This document shows positions 40,317 through 49,124 of a DNA stretch of 64,000 nt, piece by piece; the first letter of the stretch is position 1; the number at the start of each line of letters is the position of its first letter. The notes under the pieces were generated by a model. The model saw only the letters and a program-made list of their open reading frames with translations, had not been told where the DNA came from and did not search any database. The DNA is taken from NCBI RefSeq assembly GCF_900100655.1, contig NZ_FNCE01000003.1, forward strand, positions 1 to 64,000. Reading direction: 5' to 3'. Both the position numbers and the translations under genes were made by a program. This DNA comes from Limimonas halophila. GTDB taxonomy: Bacteria > Pseudomonadota > Alphaproteobacteria > Kiloniellales > Rhodovibrionaceae.

Positions 40317-42464
40317 ATGCGGATGCCCGCTGTGCTCCCGGTTCTGGTTGCGGTTCTCGCCGCGCTGCTCGCTGTGACGGGCGACGCCCGCGCGGCGGCC
40401 AGCGATTGGGTTGAGAACGACCACGCCCGCGTGCGCCTCGTCGCGGCCTCCGAGAGCGTGGGCGGCGAGACGCTGCACCTCGGCCTGGAAATGGAGCTGG
40501 CGAAGGGCTGGAAAACCTACTGGCGCTCGCCCGGGGATGCGGGCTATCCGCCGCGCCTGGACTGGTCCGGCTCGGAGAACCTCGACTCGACGCGCCGCCA
40601 CTGGCCCGTGCCGCACCGCTTCCAGCTCTTCGGCCTGCAGACCTTCGGCTACAAGGACCGCGTGATCCTGCCGGTCACGGCCACCGTCGCCGATCCGGGC
40701 GAGCCGGTGACGGTGAACGCGGCCGTCGACTACCTCGTCTGCGCCGACACCTGCATTCCCCACACCGCCGAGCTGAGCCTGACGCTGCCGCCCGGCGAGG
40801 GCGCGCCCAGCGACCACGCCCACGCCATCGACCGCTTCCGCGCGCGCGTGCCCGGCCTGGGCGCCGGGACGGGCATGGACGTGACGGCCGCGAAGCTCTC
40901 CGGCACGCGCGAGACGCCCGAGCTGACCGTGGCGGTGGCGGCGCAGCCGCCGTTGGAAAGCCCGGACGCCGTGGTCGAGGGGCTGGAGACGGTCGAATTC
41001 GGCCCGCCCGACGTGTCCATGGCGGAAGGCGGTGAACGCGCCGTCCTGCGCCTGCCGGCGAAGCGTGTCGAGAAAGGTGCGGAGCTGGCCGGCAAGCAGG
41101 TGACGCTCACCGTCTTCGACGGTGATCGCGGCCTGGAGCGCGAGGTCACGCTCGAACGCGGCGAGGTGCCCGTCGCGGCCGGCGGGGCTGGCGGGTCCGG
41201 GTCCGGCGCGGCCAGTAGCGGCAGCGGCCCCGGCGGCGGCGCGACGGCCGGCGAGTGGCTGGCGATGCTGGGGCTGGCGCTCGCGGGCGGGCTGATCCTC
41301 AACCTCATGCCCTGCGTGCTGCCGGTGCTGTCGCTGAAGGTGCTGTCCGTCGTGGGGCAGGGCGGCCGTGCGCCGGGTGCCGTGCGGGCGAGCTTCCTGG
41401 CCTCGGCGGCCGGGATCGTCGTCTCCTTCTGGGTGCTGGCCGCGGCGGCGGGCGCGCTCAAGGCCGCCGGCATGGCCGTGGGCTGGGGCATCCAGTTCCA
41501 GCAGCCGCTCTTCCTGGTGGCGATGGTGGTGATCGTGACCCTCTTCGCTGCCAACCTCGCCGGCTTTTTCGAGATCCGGCTTCCCGGCGCCGTGACCCAG
41601 CGCGCCGACGCCGCGGCGCGGAAAGAGGGGCATCTGGGTCACTTCCTCACGGGGGCGTTCGCCACGCTGCTGGCGACGCCGTGCTCCGCGCCCTTCCTGG
41701 GCACGGCCGTGGCCTTCGCGCTCTCGCGCGGCTGGCTGGAGATCGGCGCCATCTTCACCGCGCTCGGCGTGGGGCTGGCGCTGCCCTACCTGGCGGTGGC
41801 CGCTGTCCCCGGCGCGGCGACGCGCATGCCGCGGCCCGGCCGCTGGATGCTGCGCGTGAAGCAGGTGCTGGCCGTCGCGCTGGCGGCGACGGGTGTGTGG
41901 CTGCTTACCGTGCTGGCGGCGCAGGCGGGCACGGCGGCGGCCGTGGCCGTGGGCGGCGCCATGGTGCTCGCCACGGCGCTGCTGTGGGCGCGCCCGCACG
42001 TGCCCGGCGCGTGGCGGCGGGCCGTTCCGGTGGCCGTGCTGGCGCTGGCGGTCGCCGCCTTCGCGGCCCCCAGGGCGGTGGAGACGCGGCAGGCGGCGCA
42101 GCCGGCCGAGACGGGCGCGTGGCAGCCCCTCGACCGCGAGCGCATCGACGCGCTGGTGGATCAGGGCCAGACCGTCTTCGTCGACGTCACGGCCGAGTGG
42201 TGCATCACCTGCCAAGTGAACAAGGTCAACGTCATCAAGGCGGACGCCGTGCAGGCGCGTCTGGGCGCGGACAGCGTTACCCGCATGCGCGGCGACTGGA
42301 CCTCGCGCAGCGACCGCATCGCCGACTATCTGGCCGATAACGGGCGCTACGGCATTCCGTTCAACGCCGTCTACGGCCCCAATGCGCCGGACGGCATCGT
42401 GCTGCCGGAACTGCTGACCCGGAGCGCGGTGCTGGACGCGATCGAGAAAGCCGGTCGCGGCTGA
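40317..42464 (+). CDS. Thiol:disulfide interchange protein, ScsB/DsbD-like
   Basis: 715 residues. Signal peptide to about residue 26. The periplasmic N-domain has the cysteine pair C142/C146 (YLVCADTCIP) and starts with the ScsB-like VENDHARVRLV. The membrane domain carries C333 (NLMPCVLPVLSLK) and C456 (LATPCSAPFLG) in eight or so helices. The C-terminal thioredoxin domain has WCITC at C629/C632. Such proteins carry electrons from cytoplasmic thioredoxin to periplasmic thiols. The N-domain resembles the copper-suppressor ScsB more than E. coli DsbD. Confidence 0.9.
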   Translation: MRMPAVLPVLVAVLAALLAVTGDARAAASDWVENDHARVRLVAASESVGGETLHLGLEMELAKGWKTYWRSPGDAGYPPRLDWSGSENLDSTRRHWPVPHRFQLFGLQTFGYKDRVILPVTATVADPGEPVTVNAAVDYLVCADTCIPHTAELSLTLPPGEGAPSDHAHAIDRFRARVPGLGAGTGMDVTAAKLSGTRETPELTVAVAAQPPLESPDAVVEGLETVEFGPPDVSMAEGGERAVLRLPAKRVEKGAELAGKQVTLTVFDGDRGLEREVTLERGEVPVAAGGAGGSGSGAASSGSGPGGGATAGEWLAMLGLALAGGLILNLMPCVLPVLSLKVLSVVGQGGRAPGAVRASFLASAAGIVVSFWVLAAAAGALKAAGMAVGWGIQFQQPLFLVAMVVIVTLFAANLAGFFEIRLPGAVTQRADAAARKEGHLGHFLTGAFATLLATPCSAPFLGTAVAFALSRGWLEIGAIFTALGVGLALPYLAVAAVPGAATRMPRPGRWMLRVKQVLAVALAATGVWLLTVLAAQAGTAAAVAVGGAMVLATALLWARPHVPGAWRRAVPVAVLALAVAAFAAPRAVETRQAAQPAETGAWQPLDRERIDALVDQGQTVFVDVTAEWCITCQVNKVNVIKADAVQARLGADSVTRMRGDWTSRSDRIADYLADNGRYGIPFNAVYGPNAPDGIVLPELLTRSAVLDAIEKAGRG

Positions 42465-42528
42465 CACGGCGGTGCGCGAGAGCTACGTTTCCGGCTGCGA
42501 ACCCGAATACACCAAATTGGAGCCAATC

Positions 42529-43011
42529 ATGATCCAGGTCGGGGACCGCCTGCCCACCGTGACCCTGCGCCGCATGGGGAACGAGGGCATCGAGGCCGTG
42601 ACCACCGACGACTTCTTCGGCGGCCGGCGCGTGGCGCTGATCGGGGTGCCGGGGGCGTTCACGCCGAGTTGCTCGGCCCAGCATCTGCCCGGCTACGTCG
42701 AGCAGGCCGACGCCCTGAAGGCCAAGGGCGTGGACGAGGTCGCCTGCGTCGCCGTCAACGATCCCTTCGTCATGGCGGAGTGGGCCAAGGCCAAGGGCGC
42801 CGACGGCAAGGTGACGCTCCTGTCCGACGGCAACGGCGACTTCGCCGAGGCGACCGGGCTGGCGTTCGACGGCAGCGGCATCGGTCTGGGCACGCGCCTC
42901 AAGCGCTTCGCCATGGTCGTAGACGACGGCCGTGTGAGTTCGCTGCGCGTCGAGGACGACCCCGCCGCCGTCGAGGTCACGGCCGCGGAAAAGCTGATGG
43001 CGGACCTTTAG
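42529..43011 (+). CDS. Peroxiredoxin, Prx5 type
   Basis: 160 residues. The peroxidatic cysteine is C48 in PGAFTPSCSAQHLPG, the Prx5 motif. VACVAVNDPFVMAEWAKAKG and GLGTRLKRFAMVVDDG complete the family pattern. There is a second cysteine near residue 73. It reduces hydrogen peroxide and alkyl hydroperoxides with glutathione/glutaredoxin or thioredoxin. A 64-bp gap follows the ScsB-like gene, so shared transcription is likely. An 11-bp hairpin separates it from rnhA. Confidence 0.93.
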   Translation: MIQVGDRLPTVTLRRMGNEGIEAVTTDDFFGGRRVALIGVPGAFTPSCSAQHLPGYVEQADALKAKGVDEVACVAVNDPFVMAEWAKAKGADGKVTLLSDGNGDFAEATGLAFDGSGIGLGTRLKRFAMVVDDGRVSSLRVEDDPAAVEVTAAEKLMADL

Positions 43012-43026
43012 ACGCCGAAACAGGGG

Positions 43027-43058
43027 CGCGGTGCCGTTGTCAGGCGGACGGCACCGCG
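43027..43058. terminator. Bidirectional terminator hairpin, prx / rnhA
   Basis: 43027-43037 and 43048-43058 pair perfectly (11 bp) around a 10-nt loop. The rnhA stop (complement of 43040-43042) lies in the loop and the peroxiredoxin stop is 16 bp before the stem. It is followed by ttt on the plus strand. It likely ends both convergent transcripts. Confidence 0.55.
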
Positions 43059-43480
43059 TTTCGCGCCAACTCGTCGGCGCGTTCGTTTTCCGGGTGGCCG
43101 GCGTGGCCCCGGACCCATTCGAAGCTGACCTCGTGGCGCTGCATCGCGGCGTCCAGGCGCTGCCACAGCTCGGCGTTCTTCACCGGTTTCTTTGACGCCG
43201 TGCGCCAGCCGTTGCGGCGCCAGCGGTGGATCCAGTCGGTGATGCCCTGGCGCAGGTAGGTGCTGTCCGTCACCAGCCGGACGCGCGACGGCTTTTTGAG
43301 TTGTTCGAGCGCGGCGATCGCGGCCATCAACTCCATGCGGTTGTTGGTGGTTTCCCGCTCGCCGCCGGATAGCTCCTTCTCGCGCTCGCCCGACCGCAGC
43401 ACCGCGCCCCAGCCGCCGGGGCCCGGGTTGCCCGAACACGCGCCGTCGGTGAAGATTTCCACCCGGGGAAGCTCGCTCAT
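43040..43480 (-). CDS. rnhA: Ribonuclease HI
   Basis: 146 residues from the ATG at 43480. The catalytic acids are visible: D in [19 protein letters not shown] in [10 protein letters not shown] in VTDSTYL, and the last D in ENERADELA. The basic-handle helix [20 protein letters not shown] binds substrate. It cuts RNA in RNA-DNA hybrids. It follows thrB by about 140 bp that includes the 47-nt palindromic element. Confidence 0.96.
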   Translation of the reverse strand: MSELPRVEIFTDGACSGNPGPGGWGAVLRSGEREKELSGGERETTNNRMELMAAIAALEQLKKPSRVRLVTDSTYLRQGITDWIHRWRRNGWRTASKKPVKNAELWQRLDAAMQRHEVSFEWVRGHAGHPENERADELARNAVPSA

Positions 43481-43509
43481 TCTTCGGTCCTGCGCTCGGG
43501 GAAACGGGT

Positions 43510-43625
43510 CAGGGCTCCTTCGACGAAGGTTTGTTCGCAAACCACCCCGAAGGGAGCCCTATCTTCTTGATAGACGGGTAAATTGTACGCCCAAGGTGAC
43601 AACACCTTGAGCGAATTTACCCTAG
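43510..43625 (-). repeat. Palindromic repeat element, copy 1 (overlaps thrB stop)
   Basis: The 47-nt core at 43576-43622 has outer 9-bp arms (gggtaaatt/aatttaccc) and an inner 7-bp stem (caaggtg/caccttg, loop acaa). Read in the thrB direction it aligns to copy 2 at 58035-58081 with six differences in 47, and weaker similarity runs on for about 60 bp, with ttgcgaac and tcgtcgaag or gcgtcgaaa shared. The thrB stop TAG overlaps its first base. Confidence 0.75.
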
Positions 43626-44584
43626 GTCACGCCGTAGGCGCCGGGGCCGCGCACGCCGCGGTGAAAGCGCAGCTTGTGGATGTACTCGCGCGGGTCCTTG
43701 GGCGCAACGTAGGCGTCGGGCGGGTGGTTCAGCCAGTCGTACAGCCGGGTGAGCAGGAAGCGCAGGGCGCTCCCGCGCGCCAGCACCGGCAGCGCCTCGA
43801 CCTCGCCGGGCTGGAAGGGCCGCACCTCGCCGTACGCGCTCAACAGCGCGCGCGCCTTCGTGGCGTTGAAGGCGTCGTCGGGCTCGAAGCACCACGCGTT
43901 GAGGCAGACCGCGAGATCGTAGGCGAAGAGGTCGTTGCAGGCGAAGTAGAAGTCGATGAAGCCCGACACCTCGTCGCCGCGGAAGAAGACGTTGTCGGGG
44001 AAGAGGTCGGCGTGGATCACGCCCTCGGGCAGGCCGCGCGGCCAGGCGCTTTGCAGCTCCGCCAGCTCGTCGCGCAGCTCGGCGTAGAGCCCCGGCGCCA
44101 CCTCGTCGGCGCGCTCGCCCACGGCGTCCAGCAGCGCCGGCCAGCCGTCCACCGAGAGGTCGTTGGGCCGGTACATGGGGAAGTCCTGCCCGGCCAGGTG
44201 CATGCGCGCCAGCGCCCCGCCCAGCGAGCGGCAGTGGTGCGGCTGCACGCGCTTCACGCACAGCCCCTGGAGGAAGCTGACGATGGCCGCGGGCTTGCCG
44301 TTCAGCTCGTGCAGCGTCTCCCCGTCCGTGCCGCGGATGGGGGTGGGGCAGCGCACGCCGCGCGCGGCCAGATGCTCCATGAGGTTCAGGAAGTAGGGCA
44401 GGTCCTCACTGCGCACGCGCTTTTCGTAGATAGTGAGGATGTAGGTGCCCACGGTGGTCGAGAGCAGGAAGTTCGAGTTCTCGACCCCTTCCGCGATGCC
44501 CTTGCACGCGACAACCTCGCCGATGTCGTAATCGGCGAGGAAGGCCGCGAGGTCCGCGTCCGAAATTTCGGTGTAAACCGCCAT
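43622..44584 (-). CDS. thrB: Homoserine kinase (ThrB, APH-fold type)
   Basis: 320 residues. The aminoglycoside-kinase-like fold shows GIAEGVENSNFLLSTTVGTYILTIYEKR in the N-lobe, AAIVSFLQGLCVKRV, then the catalytic GVIHADLFPDNVFFRGDEVSGFIDFYFA. This is the alphaproteobacterial/pseudomonad ThrB, unrelated to the GHMP kinase of E. coli. It phosphorylates homoserine for thrC. It follows ispH by about 20 bp and precedes rnhA, the usual alphaproteobacterial order. Its TAG stop is part of a palindromic repeat. Confidence 0.95.
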   Translation of the reverse strand: MAVYTEISDADLAAFLADYDIGEVVACKGIAEGVENSNFLLSTTVGTYILTIYEKRVRSEDLPYFLNLMEHLAARGVRCPTPIRGTDGETLHELNGKPAAIVSFLQGLCVKRVQPHHCRSLGGALARMHLAGQDFPMYRPNDLSVDGWPALLDAVGERADEVAPGLYAELRDELAELQSAWPRGLPEGVIHADLFPDNVFFRGDEVSGFIDFYFACNDLFAYDLAVCLNAWCFEPDDAFNATKARALLSAYGEVRPFQPGEVEALPVLARGSALRFLLTRLYDWLNHPPDAYVAPKDPREYIHKLRFHRGVRGPGAYGVT

Positions 44585-44606
44585 GTTGTGCGCCGCCGGA
44601 ACTGCC

Positions 44607-45608
44607 TCAGGCGGCGGCGTCGGCGAGCGCGCGCGGCAGCTTGAACTGCACGTCCTCCTGCGTGACGCGCACTTCCTCGACGCTGACGTCGAAGTGCTCG
44701 CGGCAGGCGGCGATCACCTCGTCCACCAGCAGCTCGGGCGCTGAGGCGCCGGCGGTGACGCCGATGGTCCGCACGCCGTTCAGGCGGCTCCAGTCCATCT
44801 GCTCGGCGCGCTGCACCATGAAGGAATCGCAGCCCTGCTTCTTCGCCACCTCGACGAGCCGCATGGAGTTGGAGGAGTTGGGCGCACCCACGACCACCAT
44901 CGTCTCCACCTTGTCCGCGAGCGCCTTCACGGCGTGCTGGCGGTTGGTGGTGGCGTAGCAGATGTCCTCCTGCTTGGGCGCCGAGATCGTGGGGAAGCGC
45001 TCGCGCAGGGCGTTGATGACGTCCATCGTGTCGTCCAGCGACAGCGTCGTCTGGGTGACGAACGCCAAGCGCTCCGGGTCCTCGACCTCCAGCTGCCAGA
45101 CCTCTTCCGGGTCCTGAACGAGCTTGATCGCGCCCTCGGGCAGCTGGCCGATCGTGCCCTCCACCTCGGGGTGACCGTCGTGGCCGATGAGGATGACGGT
45201 GTTGCCGTTCTTGTGTTGGCGCTCCGCCTCGCGGTGGACCTTGGAGACGAGCGGGCAGGTGGCGTCGATGTAGAACATCTCGCGCCGGTCGGCCTCGGCG
45301 GGGACCACCTTGGGCACGCCGTGGGCGGAGAAGATGATGGGCTTGTCGGCCGGCGCCTCGTTGAGGTCCTCGACGAAGACGGCGCCCTTGGCCTCCAGCT
45401 GCTCCACCACGTAGCGGTTGTGCACGATCTCGTGGCGCACGTAGACGGGAGCGCCGTACTTCTGCAGCGCCAGGTCCACGATGTCGATCGCGCGCTCCAC
45501 CCCGGCGCAGAAGCCGCGCGGGCCGGCGAGGTAGATTTTCAGCGGCGGCTTTTCGCTTGCCTGACCGGTGTCGCTGTCAGCGGCGGGCGTGGACGGTGTC
45601 TCGCTCAT
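44607..45608 (-). CDS. ispH: 4-hydroxy-3-methylbut-2-enyl diphosphate reductase
   Basis: 333 residues from the ATG at 45608. The three iron-sulfur cysteines are in [32 protein letters not shown] and [10 protein letters not shown], with [12 protein letters not shown] and [12 protein letters not shown] completing the active site. It makes IPP and DMAPP at the end of the MEP pathway, using a [4Fe-4S] cluster. A 20-residue polar N-terminal extension ([19 protein letters not shown]) precedes the domain. It leads ispH-thrB. Confidence 0.97.
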   Translation of the reverse strand: MSETPSTPAADSDTGQASEKPPLKIYLAGPRGFCAGVERAIDIVDLALQKYGAPVYVRHEIVHNRYVVEQLEAKGAVFVEDLNEAPADKPIIFSAHGVPKVVPAEADRREMFYIDATCPLVSKVHREAERQHKNGNTVILIGHDGHPEVEGTIGQLPEGAIKLVQDPEEVWQLEVEDPERLAFVTQTTLSLDDTMDVINALRERFPTISAPKQEDICYATTNRQHAVKALADKVETMVVVGAPNSSNSMRLVEVAKKQGCDSFMVQRAEQMDWSRLNGVRTIGVTAGASAPELLVDEVIAACREHFDVSVEEVRVTQEDVQFKLPRALADAAA

Positions 45609-45781
45609 CGCGGGCCATCGCTTGCTGGCGTTCTTGAATGGGGCGGCTGTCCGCACGAGCGAGCGCGCCGGCGGGGCACGCTCTTGTTCCGCGGACACCG
45701 CGACGGTACACCACAGGCCGCGATCCACAAAAGGGCCGAGCCCGCGCCCGCCCGGCGCCTTGGCCCGGAAGGCACGGTGTC

Positions 45782-46318
45782 ATGGCCCCGCGCACGCGTC
45801 CCGTTCTCACCGCCGCGCTCGTGCTTGCCACCCTCGGCGTCGCCGGGTGTGCCAGCGATGCCCCGAAGGTGGCGTGCCCCGCCACGCAAACGGTGCCCAA
45901 CGCCGGCACGCTGGTCGCCTTCACGGACGGCGAGCAGGTGCCCAGCGCGCGGCGATTCGCCGCCCGCATCGCCGGCATGAACGTCGCCTGCCAGCGCGTC
46001 GAAAGCGAACGCGGGGCGGCGCTGTCGTCGAAGCTCACGATCCGATTGCGGACCGAGAAGGGGCCGGCCCTGCAGTCGCCGCGGGTCGGATATCGCTACT
46101 TCGTCGCGGTGTTGAACCGCGAGGGCGACGTGGTGGCGCGCCGCGCCTTCCCCGTGAAGCTCGATTTCTCCGGCAATGCCACCACGTTGCGCACGACCGA
46201 GACGGTGACGCAGCGCGTCCCCCTTCCCGGGGAGGGCGCGGCCGGCGGCTACACCATTTACGCCGGCTTCGAACTGAGCGAGGCGCAACTTCGGTACAAC
46301 CGCAACAACCCCGGGTGA
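45782..46318 (+). CDS. Outer-membrane lipoprotein, unknown family
   Basis: 178 residues. The signal peptide ends in LGVAGC, a standard lipobox, at about C23. A second cysteine pair lies in VACPATQTVPNAG and MNVACQRV. The mature part is beta-rich, with FVAVLNREGDVVARRAFPVKLDF and the closing YTIYAGFELSEAQLRYNR. I have seen similar lipoproteins in other alphaproteobacteria but do not know a name for them. It is divergent from ispH. Confidence 0.72.
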   Translation: MAPRTRPVLTAALVLATLGVAGCASDAPKVACPATQTVPNAGTLVAFTDGEQVPSARRFAARIAGMNVACQRVESERGAALSSKLTIRLRTEKGPALQSPRVGYRYFVAVLNREGDVVARRAFPVKLDFSGNATTLRTTETVTQRVPLPGEGAAGGYTIYAGFELSEAQLRYNRNNPG

Positions 46319-46607
46319 GGGCTGGTGCGCGCGGCGCCGGTGTGAGACTCTTGTGACAGCTTTGCGGTTAGGCTTGCGCCGGATGGGCTTTTCGTGGCGC
46401 GATACCGGTTACGCGTGCGGTGTCGCGGCCGTCCGGGACGGGCCCGGCCGCCGACAGGGAACACCATCGCCAGCAGATGGCCGGCCGCCAGCGGATGGCC
46501 GGCAACCCGGCGAAATCGGGTTCCGGTTGAAGGAGGCCGAGGCAATCTCCCATACCGAGGATCCAACTTCCCGGGCCAATCACGAAGCAACGAGCAAGAG
46601 GACGACC
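46319..46607. other. Gap between two lipoprotein genes
   Basis: 289 bp with no gene I trust. It holds short repeats of cagatggccgg/cggatggccgg (about 46473-46502). An in-frame upstream extension of the next lipoprotein exists but lacks a ribosome site. Confidence 0.4.
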
Positions 46608-46931
46608 ATGAACGGGACATCCGGGCTGAAGAAGACGGCGGCGGTGGCGCTGCCGGTGCTGATGATCGCGGGCTGCACCCAGCTGTCCGCCGACGACCGC
46701 CAGCTCCTCAAGGAGGTGCAGCAGACCGCCGAGGAGGCCAAGCAGCAGTCGCAGCAAGCGGCGCAGAGCGCCGATCAGGCCGCACAGGAGGCCAGCGCGG
46801 CCCGTGAGGCGGCCGAAGAGGCCCAGGCGAGCGCGCAGGAGTCCGAGCGCAAGGCGACCCAGGCGGCGGCCGACGCCGAGGCCGCGCGCGAGAAGGCGGA
46901 TCGGATGTTCCAGAAGTCCGTCAACAAGTAA
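46608..46931 (+). CDS. Alanine-zipper lipoprotein (Lpp/OprI-like)
   Basis: 107 residues from the ATG at 46608. The signal peptide ends VLMIAGC (lipobox, C23), then TQLSADDRQLLKEV and a long Ala/Gln/Glu heptad helix (QSADQAAQEASAAREAAEEA) closing with a C-terminal KSVNK. This is the trimeric alanine-zipper plan of murein lipoproteins such as OprI. The C-terminal lysine suggests possible covalent attachment to peptidoglycan, an inference since many alphaproteobacteria anchor differently. A perfect 12-bp hairpin follows. Confidence 0.75.
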   Translation: MNGTSGLKKTAAVALPVLMIAGCTQLSADDRQLLKEVQQTAEEAKQQSQQAAQSADQAAQEASAAREAAEEAQASAQESERKATQAAADAEAAREKADRMFQKSVNK

Positions 46932-46938
46932 GCATCGC

Positions 46939-46967
46939 GCCGGCGGCGCCGTCGTGGCGCCGCCGGC
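46939..46967. terminator. Hairpin after the alanine-zipper lipoprotein gene
   Basis: 46939-46950 and 46956-46967 form a perfect 12-bp GC stem with loop gtcgt. It starts 8 bp after the stop. No T-run follows, so termination may be Rho-assisted or it may stabilise the 3' end of an abundant mRNA. Confidence 0.5.
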
Positions 46968-47076
46968 CGTCGCGCCGATCCGTTGCCGCCGGCCGGCCGT
47001 GCCTGCCGGCTTTTCGGCGTTTGCGCGCCCTGCTGCGCGCGGTGTTTGGAGGGTGAAGGGTGTTCCCAGGCGCGTG

Positions 47077-47104
47077 TTGACAGCACCCGGGCATGGCCTA
47101 CCCT
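47077..47104 (+). promoter_or_regulatory. Promoter of the glycine cleavage operon
   Basis: TTGACA at 47077-47082, 16-bp spacer, TACCCT at 47099-47104. It lies about 35-40 bp before the first riboswitch aptamer, a suitable distance. The -10 is weak, as is common in GC-rich genomes. Confidence 0.5.
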
Positions 47105-47139
47105 TCCCATTGCGGCATACCAAAGAGACACCGCCCGCG

Positions 47140-47335
47140 ATGGCCGTTGCGGGAGAGTCCGGCGGTTCATCCCGTCGGCGCCGAAGGAGCAACCGCGCCC
47201 CGGAACCTCTCAGGCACACGGACCGCGACGGCCGGGCACTCTGGAGAAGGGATCGCAGTGCGGTCCCGCCGACGGCGTAAACCGCTGGCCGTGGCCGGTG
47301 GTGAATCGCTCAGGTCAACCGACAGAGGGGGCGGC
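47140..47335 (+). ncRNA. Tandem glycine riboswitch
   Basis: The first aptamer shows gcgggagagtcc, ggcgccgaaggagcaacc, aacctctcaggc and gcactctggagaa in order, all core elements of the gcvT riboswitch. The second is more diverged but keeps gccgacggcgtaaaccgc, gaatcgctcaggtcaa and ccgacagaggg. The two lie head-to-tail upstream of gcvT with the usual short linker. The tandem form normally switches on the cleavage system in response to glycine. The second aptamer has lost the standard GGAG conserved loop, changed to gacggcg. Confidence 0.88.
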
Positions 47336-47403
47336 AGGGACGATGCGTGCCAAGGCGCGCAGGCGCCCCTGCTTCCGTCCACGGCGCAGAGGACCTGAGC
47401 TCC

Positions 47404-48558
47404 ATGGCCGACCGCGACGAGTCGTCATCCCTTCTTCAAACCCCGCTCAGCCACGTACACAAGGAGCTGGGCGCGCGCATGGTGCCCTTCGCCGGCTATG
47501 AAATGCCGGTGCAGTACCCCAGCGGCATCGTCAGCGAACACAATCACACCCGCGTGTCCGCGGGCCTCTTCGACATCTCCCACATGGGTCACATCGTGCT
47601 GCGGCTGGCGACGAGCGCGCCGGACGTGGCGCTGGAGCGCATCGTGCCGGGGGACATTGCGCACCTGCGGCGCGGGCGCATGCGCTACACCCTGCTGATG
47701 AGCGAGCAGGGCGGCATCCACGACGACCTCATGGTGGCGCGGCCGTCCACGCCGGACCTCTTCCTCGTGGTCAACGCCGCCACGAAGGCGCACGACGCCG
47801 AGATCCTGCGCCGCCACCTGGGCGAGGAGGTATCCGTGGAGCCGCAGGAGAACGCCGGCTTCCTGGCGCTCCAGGGGCCCAAGGCCGCGGACGTCATGGC
47901 GCGGCTGTGCCCGGGGGCGGCGGCTATGGACTTCATGGACGTCGCCCACCTGGAGGTGAACGGAGCGTCCGCGATCGTCAGCCGCTCCGGCTACACGGGC
48001 GAGGACGGCTTCGAGATCGCGCTGGCCTCGGCGGACACGGAAGCGGTGTTCCGCGCCCTGCTGGCGCACGAGGAGGTCGAGCCCGTCGGTCTGGGCGCGC
48101 GCGACACCCTGCGCCTGGAGGCCGGGCTGTGCCTCTACGGCCACGACATCGACACCACCACCACGCCCGTCGAGGCCGGGCTGAGCTGGACCATCGGCCG
48201 CCGCCGCCGCGAGGCCGGGGATTTCCTGGGCGCGGACGTGGTGCTCGACCAACTCGCCAACGGGCCGCCGCGCAAGCGCGTGGGGCTGCTGCCCGAGGGC
48301 CGCGCGCCCGTGCGCGAGGGCGCGGCGTTGTACGCGGGGGACGGAGGCGTCCACGTCGGCAGCGTCACCAGCGGCGGCTTCGGGCCCACCGTCAACCGCC
48401 CGGTCGCCATGGGCTACGTGGACCGGGCTCACAGCGCCTGGGGCACGGGCGTGACCGCCGACGTCCGGGGCCGCTCGCGGCCCTGCACCGTCGCCCGGCC
48501 GCGCTTCGTGCAGAACGGCGAACCCGCCATCGTCACCAGCAAACAGAACAAGAGCTGA
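47404..48558 (+). CDS. gcvT: Aminomethyltransferase, glycine cleavage T protein
   Basis: 384 residues from the ATG at 47404. PLSHVHKELGARMVPFAGYEMPVQYPSGIVSEHNHTR is the T-protein opening; DISHMGHI and the ERIVPGDIAHLRRGRMRYTLL folate region follow, then SRSGYTGEDGFEIAL and GLGARDTLRLEAGLCLYGHDID. It takes the aminomethyl group from lipoyl GcvH to make methylene-THF and ammonia. It is directly under the tandem glycine riboswitch and 14 bp ahead of gcvH. Confidence 0.95.
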   Translation: MADRDESSSLLQTPLSHVHKELGARMVPFAGYEMPVQYPSGIVSEHNHTRVSAGLFDISHMGHIVLRLATSAPDVALERIVPGDIAHLRRGRMRYTLLMSEQGGIHDDLMVARPSTPDLFLVVNAATKAHDAEILRRHLGEEVSVEPQENAGFLALQGPKAADVMARLCPGAAAMDFMDVAHLEVNGASAIVSRSGYTGEDGFEIALASADTEAVFRALLAHEEVEPVGLGARDTLRLEAGLCLYGHDIDTTTTPVEAGLSWTIGRRRREAGDFLGADVVLDQLANGPPRKRVGLLPEGRAPVREGAALYAGDGGVHVGSVTSGGFGPTVNRPVAMGYVDRAHSAWGTGVTADVRGRSRPCTVARPRFVQNGEPAIVTSKQNKS

Positions 48559-48572
48559 AAGGGGAGCGCGTT

Positions 48573-48947
48573 ATGAGCGAGATCCGCTACACCAAGGACC
48601 ACGAGTGGGTGCGCGTCGAGGACGGCACCGGCACCGTCGGCATCACCCAGCACGCGCAGGAGCAACTCGGCGACATCGTCTTCGTGGAGCTGCCGGAGGC
48701 CGGCCAGGAGCTCAAGCAGGGCGACGAGATCGGCACGCTGGAATCCGTGAAGGCCGCCAGCGAGGTCTACGCGCCCGCCAGCGGCACGGTGCAGGCGGTG
48801 AACGAGGACCTGGCCGACGATCCCGCCCAGCTCAACAGCGACCCCTTCGGGGCGGGCTGGCTCTACACCTTCGCCATCAGCGACCGCGGCGAGATCGACG
48901 GCCTGATGGACGAGGCCCAGTACAAGGAATTCTGCGCGGAGGGCTGA
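48573..48947 (+). CDS. gcvH: Glycine cleavage H protein
   Basis: 124 residues. RYTKDHEWVRVEDGTGTVGITQHAQEQLGDIVFVELPE is the family start; the lipoyl lysine lies in TLESVKAASEVYAPASG (the K of ESVKA), and LNSDPFGAGWLYTFAISD closes it. It shuttles the aminomethyl group between GcvP and GcvT. A strong aaaggggag site precedes the start. Confidence 0.96.
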   Translation: MSEIRYTKDHEWVRVEDGTGTVGITQHAQEQLGDIVFVELPEAGQELKQGDEIGTLESVKAASEVYAPASGTVQAVNEDLADDPAQLNSDPFGAGWLYTFAISDRGEIDGLMDEAQYKEFCAEG

Positions 48948-49124
48948 CCCTCGGGCGCGCCGGATCGTTTCGCCGTTCGGGCATGAGTCGGGGCCGCGTG
49001 CCGCCGCGTCCCCGGCGCGCACCGGCCCTCCGGCCGGTCCGTTACCGCCATGTCCGGACGCCTTTTCGCGGCGGGGCGCCGGGGTCGGGCGCTCTGCCTT
49101 CCAGACCCCACAAGGAGGTCGACC

